Origin: Streptomyces sp. ISL-10
Lineage (GTDB): Bacteria; Actinomycetota; Actinomycetes; Streptomycetales; Streptomycetaceae
Assembly (NCBI RefSeq): GCF_018614575.1
Contig: NZ_JAGGOJ010000005.1
Span: 186,001 to 250,000 of the forward strand
DNA: 64,000 bases
Reading direction: 5' to 3'
Part shown: positions 34,181 through 42,774 of the stretch, piece after piece
Numbering within the stretch: position 1 is the first letter of the stretch
How the letters are laid out: each line of letters starts with the position of its first letter
Made by a program: the position numbers and the translations under genes
Notes under the pieces: model-generated
The model's input: the letters and a program-made list of their open reading frames with translations, nothing else
The model's database searches: none
Told to the model about the DNA's origin: nothing

Positions 34181-35077
34181 TCAGTCGCCAAAGTCCGCAT
34201 CTCGGGCCAGGAGGTCCCAGTAGGAGTCGAAGAACGCTTGCGCTGTCTCCACCTTCAGTGCCTGGTCGGGCTTGGAGTACGGAAAGAGCGTGGCACCGAG
34301 GCCGAGCGAGTTCAGGGTTGTGCCCTCCGGCTCCTCGCCCTCGGCGGTCTGCGGATCCGTTCCTTCCAGGGTGTAGTAGCCCTCGAGGAGCAGGTCCTTG
34401 TTCAGCAGGTACATCTTGCTGATCGGTGTCAGGGCGACGGTCCTGATCCGGACCGAGACCTGGGGCACCAGCCGCTGTCGCCTGAGAGTACGCAATTCGT
34501 CCTTCAGCGACTCGGAGCACCGGATCAGGGTGTCGCGGTGACGCCGGCGGGGCCGGTCGTCGTCGGGGTCGTCCAGCGACGCCGGGAAGGCGAGCTTGAT
34601 GCCCGGGTCCGGCACCATCAGACGCAGGGAGATGCTCTGTGGCCGGATTTCGCCGTCATGAATCCGGGTGATCTGGGCGCCCAGCTGGCGGTTCATCGTC
34701 TCCGACGTCAGAGAGAAGACATCCATGGTGATGACATCCGCCTCGAAGGCGGCCTGGAGGTGGGGCTGAAGAGTCTCCAGGGCCTGATGGGGCTCGATGT
34801 GCGGCGACGCGGGCTCCGACGTGCGCGGCAACCGACCGCCGGGGATCAGGACGCGGGCCCCGCTCCCCTGCCGCGATGCGATCAGGCCTTCCTGGCGCAG
34901 TACATGCAGGGCCTTGGTCACGGTCGCGCGGGAGACGTCGAACTCCTCCATCAACTCCCGCTGCGGTGGCAGCAGTTTTCCGACTCCGTACACACCGTCC
35001 AGGATGCCGTCCCGCAACTTGCCTGCGACGTACTCGTACTTGGTGCTGTCTTCGCCTGCAGATCCCTGTACCGCCAC
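34181..35077 (-). CDS. GntR family transcriptional regulator
   Basis: A 298-residue regulator. The N-terminal wHTH (about 10-78) contains LPPQRELMEEFDVSRATVTKALHVLRQEGLIASRQGSGARV, the GntR consensus. The C-terminal domain (about 95-298) is not the usual UTRA or FCD; it contains SISLRLMVPDPGIKLAFPAS and MYLLNKDLLLEGYYTLEG, suggesting a sensor specific to a Streptomyces subfamily. GTG 35075-35077 is the likely start. It forms an operon with the HAD phosphatase gene (2-bp gap) and is divergent from a small membrane protein gene. Confidence 0.88.
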   Translation of the reverse strand: MAVQGSAGEDSTKYEYVAGKLRDGILDGVYGVGKLLPPQRELMEEFDVSRATVTKALHVLRQEGLIASRQGSGARVLIPGGRLPRTSEPASPHIEPHQALETLQPHLQAAFEADVITMDVFSLTSETMNRQLGAQITRIHDGEIRPQSISLRLMVPDPGIKLAFPASLDDPDDDRPRRRHRDTLIRCSESLKDELRTLRRQRLVPQVSVRIRTVALTPISKMYLLNKDLLLEGYYTLEGTDPQTAEGEEPEGTTLNSLGLGATLFPYSKPDQALKVETAQAFFDSYWDLLARDADFGD

Positions 35078-35376
35078 ACAACCACCGTACAACCCGACGA
35101 ACGCGGTGCGTAATTGCCTTGTCAGATCGGACAGATCACAGCGCCCTGTTCGACACCATCCGGCCACCTTGCACTTGACCGCACCTTTCCGGTCAAGTCG
35201 GCGATCAAATACTCATACAAGTTTACCGGTCACTCGACACAGGGAAGACAACAATCAGGTCAACCAGACGGATTTGTCTGCGACTTGACTTCTTGACCGA
35301 CTCATACGGGGCGCCCAGCAGGTACGACGGCGTGCGGGCACCGGCGCTCCCCGCCATCGTGAAGGAGGGGACCCCC

Positions 35377-35565
35377 ATGCCTCTGCTCGCCCTTGTACTC
35401 GCCGTCTTCGCCCTCGGCTTCGAGCAGCTGATCCAATGGCAGTTCGGCGCCATGGGCGTGGTGGGCCTGGCCCTGCTGACCATCGGGGTGAAGGCCAGGA
35501 ACGCGACCTGCACCGCCATCGGCTCGATCATCCTCGTACTGCTGCTGACCGGCCCCGGTCAGTGA
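35377..35565 (+). CDS. Small two-helix membrane protein
   Basis: A 62-residue hydrophobic protein with two membrane segments (about 2-21 PLLALVLAVFALGFEQLIQW-like, and 27-60 GVVGLALLTIGVK / SIILVLLL). A strong GAAGGAGGGG lies 6 nt before ATG 35377. The frame is open back to 35293, but the SD decides the start. Divergent from gntR across about 300 bp that contain several GGTCAAGTC/CTTGAC-like stretches. Function unknown. Confidence 0.75.
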   Translation: MPLLALVLAVFALGFEQLIQWQFGAMGVVGLALLTIGVKARNATCTAIGSIILVLLLTGPGQ

Positions 35566-35622
35566 CCGCCGAGCCGGAGACCCGCCGGTGACACACGCGG
35601 CGCCCCCGACCCCGCCCACCCC

Positions 35623-36345
35623 TCAGAAGACGTCCGGGCACCAGGGCCGCCGCGCCGTGCGGAACACCGACTCCGCCAGCGCCACCGCCCCCGGCCGGTT
35701 CTCCTCCACGCGGCCCAGCGCCGCCAGCCGCACCGCCGACGCGTCCCCCAGGTACAGCGCACCCAGCTCCCGTACCTCCAGCGTCAGATCCGGCTCCGCC
35801 GCGGACGGCGCACAGGCCGCCCCCTCCGGTGACACGTTCAGGGCGAAACGGCCGCCCGCGAGACCGGCGGCGTCGATGACCTCCAGCATCAGGGACGCCG
35901 ACACCATGTACGTCCGCACCTGAAGCGCCCGGGCGACGTCCAGGACCCGCACCCGGAGGAAGTCCACCCGGGCCGCCCGCGGGTCGGGCAGCAGATCAGG
36001 AAGCAGGTCGTCGGGAGCGCGATACCCCGACCGCACGGTGGTGATGCAGTCCGCCGAGCACAGGAAGTGCCACAGCGCCCGCTCCGCGGCGGGCGTCACC
36101 GCGATCAGGTCCCGCACGGCGGCCGTGTTCAACGGCTGCTTCCCGTCGCCCCACTTGTCGTCCGCCGCGTACATAGCAGTCCCTCGACCTCGCCCGAGGC
36201 CGACCGGTGCACCACATAGAACGGCTCCGTCCACGGGAACGCCGAGGTCACCGCCTGCCCCGTATTGACCTGCCACCACCGCTCGTCGCGGCTGACCACG
36301 CCGTGCCGGCCCGGCGGCCCCCGGCCCCGCTGCCTCCCCGTCAGG
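35623..36345 (-). pseudogene. Eis-like acetyltransferase: N-terminus lost, frameshifted
   Basis: The C-terminal part is open from ATG 36172-36174 (183 codons) and matches the second GNAT-like and SCP2 domains of Eis-type acetyltransferases ([45 protein letters not shown]). Just upstream, a different frame encodes the preceding Eis segment [20 protein letters not shown] and [18 protein letters not shown]. Joining them needs one frameshift at about 36170-36180. The first about 180 residues with the acetyl-CoA site are absent; rsiG begins where they should be. Either a pseudogene or, less likely, a repurposed C-terminal ORF. Confidence 0.75.
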
Positions 36346-36979
36346 TGAGCAGATCGTCGACCTGCGCCTCGCCCTCCCGGTACCTGCGGGTGATCTCTGC
36401 ACTGCAGTCGTCCGCGGTCCGCTGGAGCTGCTGCCGGCGGCGCGAGACCTGGTGTTCGTAGGCGAGCAGCCGCCCCATCGCGGCATGCAGTTCGTCGTCC
36501 GTACGGGCGTCGAGGTCGGACAGGCCGACCTCGTCGAGCATGTCGGAGGCCAGGCGGCGGTACTCCTCCCCTTGCGGCGTCGAGAGCGTCAGGTGGCGGG
36601 CGGACGAGCCGCGCCGCGACGGGGCGTCGGCAAGGATCTCCGACAGCCGGTCGACCACCGGTGCCTCCGGGTCGGCACGGCGCTCCAGCTCGGCCCGCAG
36701 GATGTCGATCCGGCCCTGCACCAGCCGCCGCACATAGCTCAGGTCGGCCTCGTCGCGCTGCGAGTCCCTGCGCAGGGCGCGCAGTTCGGGGAGCCGCAGT
36801 GCGCCGAGATCGTGCCGGGGATGGTCGGGCAGCTCGGGCACCTCGGCGCGGGATCGTTGCTGGGGTGGCCGTGCGGCCGGGGCGGGATCCGTGGCCGACC
36901 CTGCCCGCGGACCCGCCACGGAGACCGGCACGGAAACCGATACGGGGCCGAGCGACCGCCCGGCGCCAGATGTGCTCAT
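36341..36979 (-). CDS. rsiG: c-di-GMP-binding anti-sigma factor RsiG (anti-WhiG)
   Basis: A 212-residue protein with two antiparallel-helix segments, each carrying the RsiG signature E-x3-S-x2-R-x3-Q-x3-D exactly: E77-S81-R84-Q88-D92 ([17 protein letters not shown]) and E175-S179-R182-Q186-D190 ([17 protein letters not shown]). In S. venezuelae RsiG with c-di-GMP holds sigma-WhiG inactive, gating the switch from aerial hyphae to spores. The N-terminal 50 residues are disordered and variable. I chose ATG 36977-36979; earlier in-frame Met codons overlap dtd. Divergent from dtd. Confidence 0.93.
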   Translation of the reverse strand: MSTSGAGRSLGPVSVSVPVSVAGPRAGSATDPAPAARPPQQRSRAEVPELPDHPRHDLGALRLPELRALRRDSQRDEADLSYVRRLVQGRIDILRAELERRADPEAPVVDRLSEILADAPSRRGSSARHLTLSTPQGEEYRRLASDMLDEVGLSDLDARTDDELHAAMGRLLAYEHQVSRRRQQLQRTADDCSAEITRRYREGEAQVDDLLT

Positions 36980-37138
36980 GTGCGTTTGTCCGTCCCCTCG
37001 CGACCGGTGCATCGGCCTTTCAGGGCCCGGAGGGCCTGGGGATGCACCGCCTGGGTGCATCGTGCCACTCCGATACATCCGGTCGCAGGCGGTCTGCACC
37101 TGTTCGGCCCCGAATGGCGGCCAGGTAGTTTTCTCCGC

Positions 37139-37576
37139 ATGCGTGCAGTGGTGCAGAGGGTGGACGGCGCGAGCGTCGTCGTGCCGGGTGAGTCGGGACC
37201 GGAGACGGTCGGCGAGATCGTCGGCGAGGGGCTGTGTGTGCTGGTGGGGGTCACCCACGAGGACACGAGGGAGAAGGCGGCCCAACTGGCCCGCAAGCTC
37301 TGGTCCGTACGCCTGCTGGAGGGCGAGAAGTCCTGTTCGGACACGGGGGCGCCGCTCCTGGTGATCTCACAGTTCACCCTCTATGGGGACGCCCGCAAGG
37401 GCCGCCGCCCCACCTGGAACGCGGCGGCGCCCGGTCCCGTCGCCGAGCCGCTGGTGGACGAGGTGATCGCCCAGCTGCGGCAGCTGGGGGCGCACGTGGA
37501 GACGGGCCGGTTCGGTGCGCAGATGCGGGTCTCGCTGACGAACAACGGCCCGTTCACGATCATCGTCGAGATCTGA
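37139..37576 (+). CDS. dtd: D-aminoacyl-tRNA deacylase
   Basis: A 145-residue Dtd. [13 protein letters not shown] at the N-terminus, catalytic-site [15 protein letters not shown] and C-terminal [11 protein letters not shown] (NNGPVT/NNGPFT motif) are diagnostic. It hydrolyses D-amino acids from mischarged tRNAs. TAGTTT (37126-37131) ends 7 nt before the ATG and there is no SD, so the mRNA is probably leaderless. Convergent with ygfZ, stops only 21 bp apart. Confidence 0.95.
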   Translation: MRAVVQRVDGASVVVPGESGPETVGEIVGEGLCVLVGVTHEDTREKAAQLARKLWSVRLLEGEKSCSDTGAPLLVISQFTLYGDARKGRRPTWNAAAPGPVAEPLVDEVIAQLRQLGAHVETGRFGAQMRVSLTNNGPFTIIVEI

Positions 37577-37597
37577 ACAGCCCCTCGGCACCTCGGC

Positions 37598-38563
37598 CTA
37601 CGGCTCGACGACCGTCTCCTGGGCGGCAGCCGTGTCGCCGGCCATCAGCTCCGCGTCCACCGGCACGTTCCGCTTCACCAGCGCGAGCGCGATCGGCCCC
37701 AGCTCGTGGTGGCGACCGGACGTGGTGACGAAGCCGAGCTGGCGTCCCTCGGCTCCGTCCGCGGCGAGCCGCACCGGGGTGCCGGGAGGGGGCAGGTGCA
37801 CCTCGCTGCCGTCCAGGTGCAGGAAGACCAGCCGGCGCGGCGGCTTCCCCAGGTTGTGGACGCGCGCGACGGTCTCCTGGCCGCGGTAGCAGCCCTTCTG
37901 CAGATGGACCGCGCTGCCGATCCAGCCCAGCTCGTGCGGGATGGTGCGGTGGTCGGTCTCGAACCCGACCCGCGGCCGGTGCTGCTCGATCCGCAGCGCC
38001 TCGTGGGCGAGGATCCCGGCGAGCGGGCCGTTCTGCGCCGCGTACGCCTCCAGGTCGGCGCGCGGCAGGAACAGATCGCGGCCGTACGCCGTCTCCCGCA
38101 CGACCACGCCGTCCGGGACCTCGGCGATCGAACCGGCCGGCAGGTGCACGACGGCGAACTCGTCGGTGCGGTCGGCGACCTCGACCCGGTAGAAGAACTT
38201 CATCGACTCCAGGTAGGCGATCAGCGCCTCCTGACTGCCCGGCTCGACGTGTGCCCACACCGTCTCGCCGTCGTCGACGAGGTACAGGGCGTGCTCGATG
38301 TGGCCGTGCGCGGAGAGGATCAGCGCCTCGGTGGCCTGGCCCGCGGGCAGCTCGCTCACATGCTGGGTGAGCAGCAGATGCAGCCAGCTCAGCCGGTCGT
38401 CCCCGGTGACGGTGACGACGCCACGGTGCGAGAGGTCGACGAGACCCTTGCCGTCGGCGAGTGCGCGCTGCTCACGGAACAGGTCGCCGTAGTGCGCGGC
38501 GACCCCTTCGTCGCGCCCTTCGGCGGGGACCGCGCCGGGCTGGGACAGGAGAGGGCTCTTCAT
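37598..38563 (-). CDS. ygfZ: YgfZ/GcvT-domain folate-binding Fe-S maintenance protein
   Basis: A 321-residue COG0354 protein. The hallmark K-G-C-Y-x-G-Q-E is present as LQKGCYRGQETVARVHN. GcvT-like folate-binding regions include DRLSWLHLLLTQ and LSAHGHIEHAL. YgfZ proteins support assembly or repair of certain Fe-S enzymes. I chose ATG 38561-38563: TAGTCT (minus, 38576-38571) ends 7 nt upstream, so the mRNA looks leaderless, and the longer open frame is Arg-rich. Confidence 0.92.
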   Translation of the reverse strand: MKSPLLSQPGAVPAEGRDEGVAAHYGDLFREQRALADGKGLVDLSHRGVVTVTGDDRLSWLHLLLTQHVSELPAGQATEALILSAHGHIEHALYLVDDGETVWAHVEPGSQEALIAYLESMKFFYRVEVADRTDEFAVVHLPAGSIAEVPDGVVVRETAYGRDLFLPRADLEAYAAQNGPLAGILAHEALRIEQHRPRVGFETDHRTIPHELGWIGSAVHLQKGCYRGQETVARVHNLGKPPRRLVFLHLDGSEVHLPPPGTPVRLAADGAEGRQLGFVTTSGRHHELGPIALALVKRNVPVDAELMAGDTAAAQETVVEP

Positions 38564-38701
38564 ATAAGCAAGACTACGACCCGGTAGCGGGCGTCCGGCA
38601 GGACGCCTGGTCCCTGCGTCCTGCCGGACGCCTTTGCCCTGCTCGGCCCCGTCCTGGGCCGCCCTGCGCACGGTCCTGCGCCTGGTCCCTGCGCCACCGT
38701 G

Positions 38702-39157
38702 TTACGGCTTGGCCTGCGCCGCGTCGTCCGCCTCGGCGTTCGCCTTCGCGGTGCAGTCCTCGCACCGTCCGAAGATCGCGAAGTGCTTCATGTCCGTGTC
38801 GAAGCCGAACGTCCGGCGGAGCTTGTCGGTGAAGTCCGCGGCCACCTCGACGTCCGCCTCGATCACCTGTGTGCAGTCCCGGCACACCAGATGCAGATGG
38901 TGGTGGCGATCCGCGAGGTGATAGGTGGGGGCGCCGTGGCCGAGATGGGCGTGCGAGACGAGCCCCAGCTCCTCCAGCAGCTCCAGGGTCCGGTAGACCG
39001 TGGAGATGTTCACCCCGGACGCGGTCTTGCGCACCTCGCCGAGGATGTCGTCCGGGGTGGCGTGCTCAAGGGCGTCCACGGCCTCCAGGACAAGCTGGCG
39101 CTGCGGAGTCAGCCGGTAGCCGCGCTGCCGCAGATCGCTCTTCCAGTCGGTGCTCAC
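38702..39157 (-). CDS. nur: Fur-family metalloregulator Nur (nickel uptake regulator)
   Basis: A 151-residue Fur protein. DNA-binding wing helix DLRQRGYRLTPQRQLVLEAV, then metal sites LADRHHHLHLVCRDC and GRCEDCTAK (two CxxC pairs). The His-rich HHHLH cluster is typical of Nur. Its neighbourhood (ygfZ beside it, as with S. coelicolor SCO4180 Nur) supports Nur over Fur or Zur. Nur with nickel represses nik genes and sodF. Start at GTG 39157 or the adjacent GTG 39160. The Nur assignment rests partly on remembered synteny. Confidence 0.82.
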   Translation of the reverse strand: MSTDWKSDLRQRGYRLTPQRQLVLEAVDALEHATPDDILGEVRKTASGVNISTVYRTLELLEELGLVSHAHLGHGAPTYHLADRHHHLHLVCRDCTQVIEADVEVAADFTDKLRRTFGFDTDMKHFAIFGRCEDCTAKANAEADDAAQAKP

Positions 39158-39201
39158 CACAGCCCCCAGTGTAGGCAGCGGCACGCCGGCCGGCCCCAGG
39201 C

Positions 39202-39774
39202 TTACTTGAAGAACGCGATGCCGTCGTCGGGCAGGTCGCCGAGGTCCTTGGCCCAGGACTCGACCTGCTCCGGGGTGACGACCTTCTTCAGGTGCGCCGA
39301 CATGTACGGCCGCAGCGGAACCTCGGGGGTGGACTTCTCGCCCACCCACATCAGGTCGCTCTTCACATAGCCGTAGAGCCGCTTGCCTCCGCTGTACGGG
39401 CCTGAGGCGGCGGTGCGCGCGACGGCGTCCGTCACCAGGTCGATCTGCGGCTTCTGGTCGGCGAGCTCGCCGTACCAGACCTCCACGATGCCCTGGTCGC
39501 GGACCATCACGACCTCGACCTTGCGCTCCTTGTCGATGCGCCAGTAGCCGCTCTCGCTCTCCAGCGGCTTGACCTTGTTGCCCTCGGCGTCCAGAACCCA
39601 GGAGTGCGAGGCGTACTCGATGAAGTCCCGGCCGTCATGACTGAAGGTCACGGACTGGCCGAAGTTGCACTTCTCGGCGCCGGGGAAGTCCGATACGCCC
39701 GCACCCTCCCATGTGCCGAGGAGGAAGGCGAGGGGGACGAGGTCGGGGTTGAGGTCGGAAGGGATCTCGATCAT
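39202..39774 (-). CDS. Nitrobindin (heme-binding FABP-like beta-barrel protein)
   Basis: A 190-residue protein of the THAP4/nitrobindin family. The N-terminal signature FLLGTWEGAGVSDFPG (G-T-W-x-G-x-G) closes the barrel. The C-terminal LRPYMSAHLKKV supplies the likely proximal His. Nitrobindins bind ferric heme and isomerise peroxynitrite or handle NO. It lies between nur and a small membrane protein gene on the same strand. Confidence 0.88.
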   Translation of the reverse strand: MIEIPSDLNPDLVPLAFLLGTWEGAGVSDFPGAEKCNFGQSVTFSHDGRDFIEYASHSWVLDAEGNKVKPLESESGYWRIDKERKVEVVMVRDQGIVEVWYGELADQKPQIDLVTDAVARTAASGPYSGGKRLYGYVKSDLMWVGEKSTPEVPLRPYMSAHLKKVVTPEQVESWAKDLGDLPDDGIAFFK

Positions 39775-39808
39775 GAGCAGCTCTGTCGGTCGGTGACGGT
39801 ACGGGCGT

Positions 39809-39907
39809 TCAGCGCTGGCCCTGGTACAGCTTCTTCACAGCCAGACCGGTGAAGGCGAGGACGCCGACGCAGACCAGGACCAGCAGGGCTTCGAAGAAAA
39901 CGATCAC
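39809..39907 (-). CDS. 32-residue single-pass membrane peptide
   Basis: GTG 39905-39907 is preceded by GAGGAGC at ideal spacing and encodes a 32-residue peptide: an all-hydrophobic segment (FFEALLVLVCVGVLAFTGLA) then a basic end VKKLYQGQR. It is followed after 34 bp by the nitrobindin gene, so it may be its upstream operon partner. An internal reading frame extends upstream to 40063, but the SD supports this start. No family recognised; size and topology resemble small modulators of membrane complexes. Confidence 0.6.
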   Translation of the reverse strand: MIVFFEALLVLVCVGVLAFTGLAVKKLYQGQR

Positions 39908-39935
39908 GGAGTGCTCCTCGAATGAGCGGTGAAGG

Positions 39936-39984
39936 CAGAACGGGCCGGACCCCAGCTTAGTAGGCCCGGGCCGGGCCCGTTCTG
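39936..39984 (-). terminator. Hairpin after the paralog operon
   Basis: 11-bp perfect arms (39936-39946 CAGAACGGGCC with 39974-39984), 27-nt loop rich in GGCCCGGG, beginning 12 bp past the stop of the third paralog gene. Confidence 0.55.
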
Positions 39985-39995
39985 TGAGGTCCGCG

Positions 39996-40913
39996 TCAGC
40001 CGAGGAGCTGGTTCTGCAGGATGACAGTTTGCTGGTAAGGGACGCCGAGCACCGCCTTGTCACGGGTCTGGGTGATCAGCGCGAGCGTGTCCCCGGCGGT
40101 GATGTACGTCCAGCTGGTCTGCTCAGGCCCGTACGGCGCGATCTCCTCATACGCCTGCACCCCGGTGAACTCCACCTCAGCGGCATCCAGGACCTTGCTG
40201 TCGATCCGTCCCACGCCCACGCCCACCTGCAAGGGCCCGCCACCGGCTCCCGGACGCAGGCTGTCGTACACGAACCCCTGTGAGTAGGCGCCCGAGGTGA
40301 ACTGCAGCAGATGGATGCGGGTCCTGGTGCCGTCCGGCATGGTCCAGGCGCGGGTGGCGATGCGCCGCAGGGCGGAGTCGGTCAGAGCCTGCCTGATGTC
40401 GGCCCGCTCGTCCTTCTCGTAGAGCTCCACGAACGCGTCCGGGTCCATCCACACCCCGTCTGCCTTCTTGTCGACCGTTGCCCCCTCGGGCGCCGGAAGC
40501 AGCAGCTGCCGCAGGTCGGCGTGGTGGATCTCGGCCTCGTTGCCCTCGGTGTAGGGCCGTGGCGAGCCGGCCGGCAGCGCCGGGAGGCTCAGCTCGGGGT
40601 ACGTCCATCGTCCGTCGTGCTCGGTCGCCAGTCCGGGCACATCGGTGCGCTCCATCGAGGTGATCGCGAGCGCGGTGCCGACGGCCACGCCGCCGCAGAC
40701 GGCTGCCGCAGCGGTCCAGCGCAGGGCGGCCCGCAGAGCCCGGCTGTGCGGCCGCGGCCCCGCCGCCTCCGGTGCCGGCCCGTCCGCCGGTACCGGAGGG
40801 AGAGCCGGGGCCGGCTCTGTTCCGGGCCCCGGGGCAGGGGCCGGTGCAGCGTCCGGAGCCGTGTCCGGAGCCGTGTCCGGAGTGCGGGCCGGAGCGTCGG
40901 TCTGCTCGGTCAT
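39996..40913 (-). CDS. Membrane-anchored protein, paralog C of a three-gene operon
   Basis: A 305-residue protein. Residues 1-60 are a Pro/Ala-rich cytoplasmic tail with a repeated PDTAPDTAPDAAPA unit, followed by one transmembrane helix (about 65-86, WTAAAAVCGGVAVGTALAIT) and an external domain. Near 135 is DLRQLLLPAPEGA, and near 185 RRIATRAWTMPDGTRTRIHLLQF; both stretches align with the two upstream genes. The C-terminus ends VILQNQLLG. ATG 40913 overlaps the stop of paralog B (ATGA), so translation is coupled. No known domain. Confidence 0.85.
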   Translation of the reverse strand: MTEQTDAPARTPDTAPDTAPDAAPAPAPGPGTEPAPALPPVPADGPAPEAAGPRPHSRALRAALRWTAAAAVCGGVAVGTALAITSMERTDVPGLATEHDGRWTYPELSLPALPAGSPRPYTEGNEAEIHHADLRQLLLPAPEGATVDKKADGVWMDPDAFVELYEKDERADIRQALTDSALRRIATRAWTMPDGTRTRIHLLQFTSGAYSQGFVYDSLRPGAGGGPLQVGVGVGRIDSKVLDAAEVEFTGVQAYEEIAPYGPEQTSWTYITAGDTLALITQTRDKAVLGVPYQQTVILQNQLLG

Positions 40914-41782
40914 ATGTACTCCCCCGGGGATTCGATGTGGTCCAGCTGATCCTTGACCAGGTCGGCGACCGCGGCCTTGTCGAAGGGCCTCGCGCCCACG
41001 GCGGAGACGTTCACCAGCAGCTCGGAGTCGTAGGCCGAGCAGAACATGCCGTCCAGGTTCTCCTCCTTGTCGCTTTCCCGGTCCTCGTCCGGTGCCTTGG
41101 GCATCAGGAAGCAGGAGGACTTCTTGTGGTCCTTGATCTTCGGCCCCATGGGGAACTCCAGGAACTCGAAGACCTCCGCGCTCAGGTCGTGCATGTCGGC
41201 GAGCCGCCGCTTGTTCTTCATCCGGACGACCCGCACCTCCACCACGAGATCGTTGTCCTCGGAGGCGAAGGAGCGCACGGCGATGCCCTGGATGCCCAGC
41301 TTGTCTATGCTCTTGCGGTAGTCGCGGCCCTTCTTGCCGGAGAGCCCGCGCCCCTGCGCCTCCTCCTTCAGCAGCGCGACCGCCTCGTGCTCACCGAGCT
41401 CGCCGTCGTTCCCGTACGACTGGATGTCCGGGCCGAGCCGGAAGCCCCGGGGCACCGGCAGCAGCAGTTTGCTGAGCGGTGTCGAGGCCCTGCCACGCGC
41501 GGCGCCGAGCGCCGGATCCTCGCCGGCCGCGTCGGGGTCCGGGGCCTCCCAGGCGACGGTGGGGGCGCTGCGGTCGGCCCCGGCGACGGTGATCCCCGTG
41601 TAGGTGATTCCTCCGCCGATGAGGCCCAGGATGAGTACGGATGGCAGGACGACGGTCAGCAGCCGACGGCGCCTCCCGGGGCCGACCGGCTTCGGTTCGG
41701 CTTGCGGAACGGTCGCGGCGAACACGTCCGCCCCGGCGTGCGGGCCGTCGGGGCCGCTGACGGTGGTGGTGTTCTCGTTCAC
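40910..41782 (-). CDS. Membrane-anchored protein, paralog B of a three-gene operon
   Basis: A 290-residue protein. N-terminal polar segment (1-37), transmembrane helix (about 40-62, LLTVVLPSVLILGLIGGGI), then an external domain with PLSKLLLPVPRGF near 105 and IQGIAVRSFASEDNDLVVEV near 167, aligned to paralogs A and C. Two Cys (KKSSCFLM, GMFCSAY) lie in the external domain and could form a disulfide. GTG 41780-41782 overlaps the stop of paralog A (GTGA). The longer open frame to 42013 runs inside paralog A and is not real. Function unknown. Confidence 0.82.
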   Translation of the reverse strand: MNENTTTVSGPDGPHAGADVFAATVPQAEPKPVGPGRRRRLLTVVLPSVLILGLIGGGITYTGITVAGADRSAPTVAWEAPDPDAAGEDPALGAARGRASTPLSKLLLPVPRGFRLGPDIQSYGNDGELGEHEAVALLKEEAQGRGLSGKKGRDYRKSIDKLGIQGIAVRSFASEDNDLVVEVRVVRMKNKRRLADMHDLSAEVFEFLEFPMGPKIKDHKKSSCFLMPKAPDEDRESDKEENLDGMFCSAYDSELLVNVSAVGARPFDKAAVADLVKDQLDHIESPGEYI

Positions 41783-42690
41783 AGGCGCTCCAGCTGCCGC
41801 TCGGCCAGCGAACGGATGTCCTTCTTGCTGATCTTCTTCGCGTCCCAGATGCTGACCTCGGCCATCACGTCGCCGCGGTAGAAGACGGCTCTGGCCTCGT
41901 AGAAGTCCAGATACCCGGGTTCCCTTTCGACCGGGAACAGGTAGTAGCGGCCATTGCCGCTGCCCGGCAGGACGTCGCCGTCGTCGTCCGCGTAGTCGGG
42001 GTCGGAGAGCCACTCCTGCGCGTCCTCGGTGTGGACCGCGGCGCCGATGGTGCCGCTGGAGCGGAACTGCACGAGTTGGATATGGACCTGCCGATGCTCG
42101 CCGGATTCCCAGGACGTGATGGCGACCCGACGGATCCGGTTCTCCAGCATGAACTCCAGTGCACGGCCCTCCTGCTTGAACTCGCTCGCGTAACCGGCTG
42201 TGTCGAGCCAGCCCTCGTCGTCGAGGAACTCGGCCTTCCGCGCCCCCGAAGGCCTCGGCAGAAGCAACTTGCGCAGATCCCCGTCCGCCTCGGCCCGCAG
42301 GTCCACGACGGCGGCCGCCCGTGCCGGGGATTCACCCGCCGGCAGCGGCTTCGCCGGGTAGGCGAGATCGGGCTGGTTGAGCGCCGGCAGCGGTGTCGGT
42401 TCGCAGTCGGCCTGGACGCCGTAGCCGACGGCCGTGCCTGCGACGAGCCCGAGCACGGCGGCTGCCGCGATCAAGCCGACCGTGCGGCCGGCCCGCCCAC
42501 GCGACGGTGGCCGCTCTTGGACCGGGCCGGGCGCCGCGGCTGCCGTCTCCGGGCCGGGCAGCGCAGCGGCTGCCGTCTCCGGGCCTGCGGCACCGGCGGC
42601 GGCCCCTTCCGGGCATGCCGACGCGGCGGCCTGCTGATCGGCGCCGGCCGCGGTTTCCGTGGATTCCAAAAGAGTCCCCCCACGAGACAT
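41779..42690 (-). CDS. Membrane-anchored protein, paralog A of a three-gene operon
   Basis: A 303-residue protein and first gene of the operon. Cytoplasmic Ala/Gly/Pro-rich N-terminus with a duplicated GPETAAAA unit (1-67), transmembrane helix (about 70-92, VGLIAAAAVLGLVAGTAVGY), then an external domain with DLRKLLLPRPSGA near 139 and IRRVAITSWESGEHRQVHIQ near 187; the end is IRSLAERQLERL. The shared LLLP-x-P-x-G and VA-x-x-S/A-W/F signatures mark A, B and C as paralogs. Divergent from the DsrE-family gene. No domain recognised. Confidence 0.85.
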   Translation of the reverse strand: MSRGGTLLESTETAAGADQQAAASACPEGAAAGAAGPETAAAALPGPETAAAAPGPVQERPPSRGRAGRTVGLIAAAAVLGLVAGTAVGYGVQADCEPTPLPALNQPDLAYPAKPLPAGESPARAAAVVDLRAEADGDLRKLLLPRPSGARKAEFLDDEGWLDTAGYASEFKQEGRALEFMLENRIRRVAITSWESGEHRQVHIQLVQFRSSGTIGAAVHTEDAQEWLSDPDYADDDGDVLPGSGNGRYYLFPVEREPGYLDFYEARAVFYRGDVMAEVSIWDAKKISKKDIRSLAERQLERL

Positions 42691-42774
42691 GAAGCACGGA
42701 TTCCGTTACCCGCGCACGTACCTGACACGTGAGTGACGCATGACGTTGCCCGCTGCCGCATTACAGTTCGGCAC

